The notes under the pieces: model-generated
The model's database searches: none
Seen by the model: only the letters and a program-made list of their open reading frames with translations
What the model was told of the DNA's origin: nothing
Made by a program: the position numbers and the translations under genes
Source: Bufo bufo
Lineage: Eukaryota; Chordata; Amphibia; Anura; Bufonidae
Reading direction: 5' to 3'
NCBI RefSeq assembly: GCF_905171765.1
Contig: NC_053397.1
Location: 117,362,378 to 117,426,377, forward strand
DNA length: 64,000 nucleotides
Shown here: piece by piece, positions 55,901-64,000 of the stretch
How positions within the stretch are numbered: position 1 is the first letter of the stretch
Layout: each line of letters starts with the position of its first letter

Positions 55901-58900
55901 AAATACAATTCCCAACCTAGCAATTTCCTAAATTTGTGGTTTCTGCTGTATCAGGCCTACTTTAAATCTATCCCTAAAAGGGTATATTAGATTCAAGGTG
56001 CTGATAGGGTCATTCTCAATAACTTCACACACACGCTACTGTGCATATCCAAGTCTAATTCTGTCCGTAAACGTATACCTGTCACCAGGCGCCTAAATAA
56101 TAGGCCTCAAATTTATCTTCAGCTAAATCTGTGGTTATTGCTGTAGCTGGTTAAGTTATATTGTGTCCGTCAAAGCACAGTTTTTGTTCTGGTTTGAAAT
56201 ACAATTCCCAACCTAGCAATTTCCTAAATTTGTGGTTTCTGCTGTATCAGGCCTACTTTAAATCTATCCCTAAAAGGGTATATTAGATTCAAGGTGCTGA
56301 TAGGGTCATTCTCAATAACTTCACACACACGCTACTGTGCATATCCAAGTCTAATTCTGTCTGTAAACGTATACCTGTCACCCAGCACCTAAATAATAGG
56401 CCTCAAATTTATATTCAGCTAAATCTCTGGCTATTGCTGTAGCTGGTTAAGTTATATTGTGTCCGTCAAAGCACAGTTTTTGTTCTGGTTTGAAATACAA
56501 TTCCCAACCTAGCAATTTCCTAAATTTGTGGTTTCTGCTGTATCAGGCCTACTTTAAATCTATCCCTAAAAGGGTATATTAGATTCAAGGTGCTGATAGG
56601 GTCATTCTCAAGAACTTCACACACACACTACAGTGCAGATCCAAGTCTAATTCTGTCTGTAAACGTATACCTGTCACCCAGCGCCTAAATAATAGGCCTC
56701 AAATTTATATTCAGCTAAATCTCTGGCTATTGCTATAGCTGGTTAAGTTATATTGTGTCCGTCAAAGCACAGTTTTTGTTCTGGTTTGAAATACAATTCC
56801 CAACCTAGCAATTTCCTAAATTTGTGGTTTCTGCTGTATCAGGCCTACTTTAAATCTATCCCTAAAAGGGTATATTAGATTCAAGGTGCTGATAGGGTCA
56901 TTCTCAATAACTTCACACACACGCTACTGTGCATATCCAAGTCTAATTCTGTCCGTAAACGTATACCTGTCACCCAGCGCCTAAATAATAGGCCTCAAAT
57001 TTATATTCAGCTAAATCTCTGGCTATTGCTGTAGCTGGTTAAGTTATATTGTGTCCGTCAAAGCACAGTTTTTGTTCTGGTTTGAAATACAATTCCCAAC
57101 CTAGCAATTTCCTAAATTTGTGGTTTCTGCTGTATCAGGCCTACTTTAAATCTATCCCTAAAAGGGTATATTAGATTCAAGGTGCTGATAGGGTCATTCT
57201 CAATAACTTCACACACACGCTACTGTGCATATCCAAGTCTAACTCTGTCCGTAAACGTATACCTGTCACCCAGCACCTAAATAATAGGCCTCAAATTTAT
57301 ATTCAGCTAAATCTCTGGCTATTGCTGTAGCTGGTTAAGTTATATTGTGTCCGTCAAAGCACAGTTTTTGTTCTGGTTTGAAATACAATTCCCAACCTAG
57401 CAATTTCCTAAATTAGTGGTTTCTGCTGTATCAGGCCTACTTTAAATCTATCCCTAAAAGGGTATATTAGATTCAAGGTGCTGATAGGGTCATTCTCAAT
57501 AACTTCACACACACGCTACTGTGCATATCCAAGTCTAATTCTGTCCGTAAACGTATACCTGTCACCCAGCACCTAAATAATAGGCCTCAAATTTATATTC
57601 AGCTAAATCTCTGGCTATTGCTGTAGCTGGTTAAGTTATATTGTGTCCGTCAAAGCACAGTTTTTGTTCTGGTTTGAAATACAATTCCCAACCTAGTAAT
57701 TTCCTAAATTAGTGGTTTCTGCTGTATCAGGCCTACTTTAAATCTATCCCTAAAAGGGTATATTAGATTCAAGGTGCTGATAGGGTCATTCTCAATAACT
57801 TCACACACACGCTACTGTGCATATCCAAGTCTAATTCTGTCCGTAAACGTATACCTGTCACCCAGCACCTAAATAATAGGCCTCAAATTTATATTCAGCT
57901 AAATCTCTGGCTATTGCTGTAGCTGGTTAAGTTATATTGTGTCCGTCAAAGCACAGTTTTTGTTCTGGTTTGAAATACAATTCCCAACCTAGCAATTTCC
58001 TAAATTTGTGGTTTCTGCTGTATCAGGCCTACTTTAAATCTATCCCTAAAAGGGTATATTAGATTCAAGGTGCTGATAGGGTCATTCTCAATAACTTCAC
58101 ACACACGCTACTGTGCATATCCAAGTCTAATTCTGTCCGTAAACGTATACCTGTCACCCAGCACCTAAATAATAGGCCTCAAATTTATATTCAGCTAAAT
58201 CTCTGGCTATTGCTGTAGCTGGTTAAGTTATATTGTGTCCGTCAAAGCACAGTTTTTGTTCTGGTTTGAAATACAATTCCCAACCTAGCAATTTCCTAAA
58301 TTTGTGGTTTCTGCTGTATCAGGCCTACTTTAAATCTATCCCTAAAAGGGTATATTAGATTCAAGGTGCTGATAGGGTCATTCTCAATAACTTCACACAC
58401 ACGCTACTGTGCATATCCAAGTCTAATTCTGTCCGTAAACGTATACCTGTCACCCAGGCGCCTAAATAATAGGCCTCAAATTTATCTTCAGCTAAATCTC
58501 TGGCTATTGCTGTAGCTGGTTAAGTTATATTGTGTCCGTCAAAGCACAGTTTTTGTTCTGGTTTGAAATACAATTCCCAACCTAGCAATTTCCTAAATTT
58601 GTGGTTTCTGCTGTATCAGGCCTACTTTAAATCTATCCCTAAAAGGGTATATTAGATTCAAGGTGCTGATAGGGTCATTCTCAATAACTTCACACACACG
58701 TAACTGTGCATATCCAAGTCTAATTCTGTCTGTAAACGTATACCTGTCACCCAGCACCTAAATAATAGGCCTCAAATTTATATTCAGCTAAATCTCTGGC
58801 TATTGCTGTAGCTGGTTAAGTTATATTGTGTCCGTCAAAGCACAGTTTTTGTTCTGGTTTGAAATACAATTCCCAACCTAGCAATTTCCTAAATTTGTGG

Positions 58901-61900
58901 TTTCTGCTGTATCAGGCCTACTTTAAATCTATCCCTAAAAGGGTATATTAGATTCAAGGTGCTGATAGGGTCATTCTCAATAACTTCACACACACGCTAC
59001 TGTGCATATCCAAGTCTAATTCTGTCCGTAAACGTATACCTGTCACCCAGCGCCTAAATAATAGGCCTCAAATTTATATTCAGCTAAATCTCTGGCTATT
59101 GCTGTAGCTGGTTAAGTTATATTGTGTCCGTCAAAGCACAGTTTTTGTTCTGGTTTGAAATACAATTCCCAACCTAGCAATTTCCTAAATTTGTGGTTTC
59201 TGCTGTATCAGGCCTACTTTAAATCTATCCCTAAAAGGGTATATTAGATTCAAGGTGCTGATAGGGTCATTCTCAATAACTTCACACACACGCTACTGTG
59301 CATATCCAAGTCTAATTCTGTCCGTAAACGTATACCTGTCACCCAGCACCTAAATAATAGGCCTCAAATTTATATTCAGCTAAATCTCTGGCTATTGCTG
59401 TAGCTGGTTAAGTTATATTGTGTCCGTCAAAGCACAGTTTTTGTTCTGGTTTGAAATACAATTCCCAACCTAGCAATTTCCTAAATTTGTGGTTTCTGCT
59501 GTATCAGGCCTACTTTAAATCTATCCCTAAAAGGGTATATTAGATTCAAGGTGCTGATAGGGTCATTCTCAATAACTTCACACACACGCTACTGTGCATA
59601 TCCAAGTCTAATTCTGTCTGTAAACGTATACCTGTCACCCAGCGCCTAAATAATAGGCCTCAAATTTATATTCAGCTAAATCTCTGGCTATTGCTGTAGC
59701 TGGTTAAGTTATATTGTGTCCGTCAAAGCACAGTTTTTGTTCTGGTTTGAAATACAATTCCCAACCTAGCAATTTCCTAAATTTGTGGTTTCTGCTGTAT
59801 CAGGCCTACTTTAAATCTATCGATAAAAGGGTATATTAGATTCAAGGTGCTGATAGGGTCATTCTCAATAACTTCACACACACGCTACTGTGCATATCCA
59901 AGTCTAATTCTGTCCGTAAACGTATACCTGTCACCCATCGCCTAAATAATAGGCCTCAAATTTATATTCAGCTAAATCTCTGGCTATTGCTGTAGCTGGT
60001 TAAGTTATATTGTGTCCGTCAAAGCACAGTTTTTGTTCTGGTTTGAAATACAATTCCCAACCTAGCAATTTCCTAAATTTGTGGTTTCTGCTGTATCAGG
60101 CCTACTTTAAATCTATCCCTAAAAGGGTATATTAGATTCAAGGTGCTGATAGGGTCATTCTCAATAACTTCACACACACGCTACTGTGCATATCCAAGTC
60201 TAATTCTGTCCGTAAACGTATACCTGTCACCCAGCGCCTAAATAATAGGCCTCAAATTTATATTCAGCTAAATCTCTGGCTATTGCTGTAGCTGGTTAAG
60301 TTATATTGTGTCCGTCAAAGCACAGTTTTTGTTCTGGTTTGAAATACAATTCCCAACCTAGCAATTTCCTAAATTTGTGGTTTCTGCTGTATCAGGCCTA
60401 CTTTAAATCTATCCCTAAAAGGGTATATTAGATTCAAGGTGCTGATAGGGTCATTCTCAATAACTTCACACACACGCTACTGTGCATATCCAAGTCTAAT
60501 TCTGTCCGTAAACGTATACCTGTCACCCAGCACCTAAATAATAGGCCTCAAATTTATATTCAGCTAAATCTCTGGCTATTGCTATAGCTGGTTAAGTTAT
60601 ATTGTGTCCGTCAAAGCACAGTTTTTGTTCTGGTTTGAAATACAATTCCCAACCTAGCAATTTCCTAAATTTGTGGTTTCTGCTGTATCAGGCCTACTTT
60701 AAATCTATCCCTAAAAGGGTATATTAGATTCAAGGTGCTGATAGGGTCATTCTCAATAACTTCACACACACGCTACTGTGCATATCCAAGTCTAACTCTG
60801 TCCGTAAACGTATACCTGTCACCCAGCGCCTAAATAATAGGCCTCAAATTTATATTCAGCTAAATCTCTGGCTATTGCTGTAGCTGGTTAAGTTATATTG
60901 TGTCCGTCAAAGCACAGTTTTTGTTCTGGTTTGAAATACAATTCCCAACCTAGCAATTTCCTAAATTAGTGGTTTCTGCTGTATCAGGCCTACTTTAAAT
61001 ATATCCCTAAAAGGGTATATTAGATTCAAGGTGCTGATAGGGTCATTCTCAATAACTTCACACACACGCTACTGTGCATATCCAAGTCTAATTCTGTCCG
61101 TAAACGTATACCTGTCACCCAGCACCTAAATAATAGGCCTCAAATTTATATTCAGCTAAATCTCTGGCTATTGCTGTAGCTGGTTAAGTTATATTGTGTC
61201 CGTCAAAGCACAGTTTTTGTTCTGGTTTGAAATACAATTCCCAACCTAGCAATTTCCTAAATTTGTGGTTTCTACTGTATCAGGCCTACTTTAAATCTAT
61301 CCCTAAAAGGGTATATTAGATTCAAGGTGCTGATAGGGTCATTCTCAATAACTTCACACACACGCTACTGTGCATATCCAAGTCTAATTCTGTCCGTAAA
61401 CGTATACCTGTCACCCAGCACCTAAATAATAGGCCTCAAATTTATATTCAGCTAAATCTATGGCTATTGCTGTAGCTGGTCAAGTTATATTGTGTCCGTC
61501 AAAGCACAGTTTTTGTTCTGGTTTGAAATACAATTCCTAACCTAGCAATTTCCTAAATTTGTGGTTTCTACTGTATCAGGCCTACTTTAAATCTATCCCT
61601 AAAAGGGTATATTAGATTCAAGGTGCTGATAGGGTCATTCTCAATAACTTCACACACACGCTACTGTGCATATCCAAGTCTAATTCTGTCTGTAAACGTA
61701 TACCTGTCACCCAGCGCCTAAATAATAGGCCTCAAATTTATATTCAGCTAAATCTCTGGCTATTGCTGTAGCTGGTTAAGTTATATTGTGTCCGTCAAAG
61801 CACAGTTTTTGTTCTGGTTTGAAATACAATTCCCAACCTAGCAATTTCCTAAATTTGTGGTTTCTGCTGTATCAGGCCTACTTTAAATCTATCCCTAAAA

Positions 61901-64000
61901 GGGTATATTAGATTCAAGGTGCTGATAGGGTCATTCTCAATAACTTCACACACACGCTACTGTGCATATCCAAGTCTAATTCTGTCTGTAAACGTATACC
62001 TGTCACCCAGCGCCTAAATAATAGGCCTCAAATTTATATTCAGCTAAATCTCTGGCTATTGCTGTAGCTGGTTAAGTTATATTGTGTCCGTCAAAGCACA
62101 GTTTTTGTTCTGGTTTGAAATACAATTCCCAACCTAGCAATTTCCTAAATTTGTGGTTTCTGCTGTATCAGGCCTACTTTAAATCTATCGATAAAAGGGT
62201 ATATTAGATTTAAGGTGCTGATAGGGTCATTCTCAATAACTTCACACACACGCTACTGTGCATATCCAAGTCTAATTCTGTCCGTAAACGTATACCTGTC
62301 ACCAGGCGCCTAAATAATAGGCCTCAAATTTATATTCAGCTAAATCTGTGGTTATTGCTGTAGCTGGTTAAGTTATATTGTGTCCGTCAAAGCACAGTTT
62401 TTGTTCTGGTTTGAAATACAATTCCCAACCTAGCAATTTCCTAAATTAGTGGTTTCTGCTGTATCAGGCCTACTTTAAATCTCTTCCTAAAAGGGTATAT
62501 TAGATTCAAGGTGCTGATAGGGTCATTCTCAATAACTTCACACACACGCTACTGTGCATATCCAAGTCTAATTCTGTCCGTAAATGTATACCTGTCACCC
62601 AGCACCTAAATAATAGGCCTCAAATTTATATTCAGCTAAATCTCTGGCTATTGCTATAGCTGGTTAAGTTATATTGTGTCCGTCAAAGCACAGTTTTTGT
62701 TCTGGTTTGAAATACAATTCCCAACCTAGCAATTTCCTAAATTTGTGGTTTCTGCTGTATCAGGCCTACTTTAAATCTATCCCTAAAAGGGTATATTAGA
62801 TTCAAGGTGCTGATAGGGTCATTCTCAATAACTTCACACACACGCTACTGTGCATATCCAAGTCTAATTCTGTCCGTAAACGTATACCTGTCACCCAGCG
62901 CCTAAATAATAGGCCTCAAATTTATATTCAGCTAAATCTCTGGCTATTGCTGTAGCTGGTTAAGTTATATTGTGTCCGTCAAAGCACAGTTTTTGTTCTG
63001 GTTTGAAATACAATTCCCAACCTAGCAATTTCCTAAATTTGTGGTTTCTGCTGTATCAGGCCTACTTTAAATCTATCCCTAAAAGGGTATATTAGATTCA
63101 AGGTGCTGATAGGGTCATTCTCAATAACTTCACACACACGCTACTGTGCATATCCAAGTCTAACTCTGTCCGTAAACGTATACCTGTCACCCAGCACCTA
63201 AATAATAGGCCTCAAATTTATATTCAGCTAAATCTCTGGCTATTGCTGTAGCTGGTTAAGTTATATTGTGTCCGTCAAAGCACAGTTTTTGTTCTGGTTT
63301 GAAATACAATTCCCAACCTAGCAATTTCCTAAATTAGTGGTTTCTGCTGTATCAGGCCTACTTTAAATCTATCCCTAAAAGGGTATATTAGATTCAAGGT
63401 GCTGATAGGGTCATTCTCAATAACTTCACACACACGCTACTGTGCATATCCAAGTCTAATTCTGTCCGTAAACGTATACCTGTCACCCAGCACCTAAATA
63501 ATAGGCCTCAAATTTATATTCAGCTAAATCTCTGGCTATTGCTGTAGCTGGTTAAGTTATATTGTGTCCGTCAAAGCACAGTTTTTGTTCTGGTTTGAAA
63601 TACAATTCCCAACCTAGTAATTTCCTAAATTAGTGGTTTCTGCTGTATCAGGCCTACTTTAAATCTATCCCTAAAAGGGTATATTAGATTCAAGGTGCTG
63701 ATAGGGTCATTCTCAATAACTTCACACACACGCTACTGTGCATATCCAAGTCTAATTCTGTCCGTAAACGTATACCTGTCACCCAGCACCTAAATAATAG
63801 GCCTCAAATTTATATTCAGCTAAATCTCTGGCTATTGCTGTAGCTGGTTAAGTTATATTGTGTCCGTCAAAGCACAGTTTTTGTTCTGGTTTGAAATACA
63901 ATTCCCAACCTAGCAATTTCCTAAATTTGTGGTTTCTGCTGTATCAGGCCTACTTTAAATCTATCCCTAAAAGGGTATATTAGATTCAAGGTGCTGATAG
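52966..64000 (+). repeat. 296-bp satellite array, 37 complete monomers, continuing past the window
   Basis: Taking gtggtttctg as the unit start, monomers begin at 52975, 53271, 53567, 53863, 54160 and so on to 63929. The spacing is 296 bp with only two one-base insertions (near 53994 and 58457). The units are nearly identical. Recurrent variants are cagcgcct/cagcacct, ctgtccg/ctgtctg, aatttgtgg/aattagtgg, and gctgtagc/gctatagc. Each unit corresponds to the about 297-bp leader unit of hAT copy 1 (13837-14133). There is no reading frame of note in the array, and no evidence of an end. Confidence 0.97.

Larger units (their letters stand above)
52698..64000 (+). mobile_element. BED-type hAT transposon, copy 2, with an expanded leader
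   Basis: Begins tagggatgagcgaacccg and matches copy 1 (12969 onward) up to the TATA box and gcttgggtcacgta (52965), with conserved words such as aagtccgggttcg and agcagccaatcaacaagcgt. From there the leader of copy 1 (13205-13682) is missing, and the sequence passes into the 296-bp satellite. No transposase or right end appears before the window ends. Inserted in the transposase frame of Tc1 family G. Confidence 0.85.

Noticed and set aside
52966..64000. CRISPR-like array (regular direct repeats)
   Set aside because: The repeats are contiguous 296-bp monomers without unique spacers, in a vertebrate context. It is a satellite.

Overview
This is a repeat-choked stretch of a vertebrate nuclear genome, most likely an anuran amphibian. 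That inference rests on the mix of element types: several Tc1/mariner families, a Tx/L1-type LINE, a Penelope-like element, BEL/Pao, an ERV1-like provirus, TTAA-type and Harbinger-type MITEs, and a BED-finger hAT. There are no prokaryotic genes, no CRISPR array and no tRNA or rRNA gene. The only host gene sequence I can name is the last coding exon of sec22b, at 32905-33059 (+), with a good 3' splice site. Much of the left half is therefore probably sec22b intron, although I did not find earlier exons.

Layout. 221-4228: a complete but decayed Penelope-like element with a 14-bp target-site duplication. About 4345-21320: one old L1 LINE spread over 17 kb by nested insertions, namely a LINE tail carrying a Tc1, a hairpin-rich composite MITE, a hAT MITE, and a 7-kb AT-rich block that holds a Tc1 (itself split by a hAT transposon) and a solo LTR. 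22606-24197: second copy of the first Tc1 family. About 25506-32085: BEL/Pao element on the minus strand, carrying a Tc1, a Harbinger MITE and a hAT MITE. 32086-35927: sec22b intron end, last exon, 3' UTR and downstream AT-rich DNA with MITEs. About 35928-47200: an ERV1-like provirus on the minus strand with gag, pro and truncated pol. It has lost integrase and env and carries five MITEs and a Tc1. 48308-48860: foldback MITE. 49165-52697: three different Tc1-like elements head to tail. 52698-64000: a second copy of the hAT, whose leader repeat has expanded into a satellite array that runs off the window.

The most interesting structure is that last one. A 296-bp monomer is repeated 37 times almost without length change (52975-63928). 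It starts about 20 bp after the TATA box of a hAT element. The same about 297-bp unit occurs about 1.5 times in the 5' leader of the other hAT copy, just before its start codon (13683-14133). The satellite therefore appears to have grown from a transposon leader repeat. Other points worth a look are MITE families that share internal hairpin cassettes but have different termini, a Gag N-terminal region with a C-X2-C-X10-C-X2-C finger, and one frameshift shared by both copies of a Tc1 family.

No transposon protein here looks fully intact. Every transposase, reverse transcriptase and Gag/Pol reading frame I read has stops, frameshifts, lost catalytic residues or truncation.
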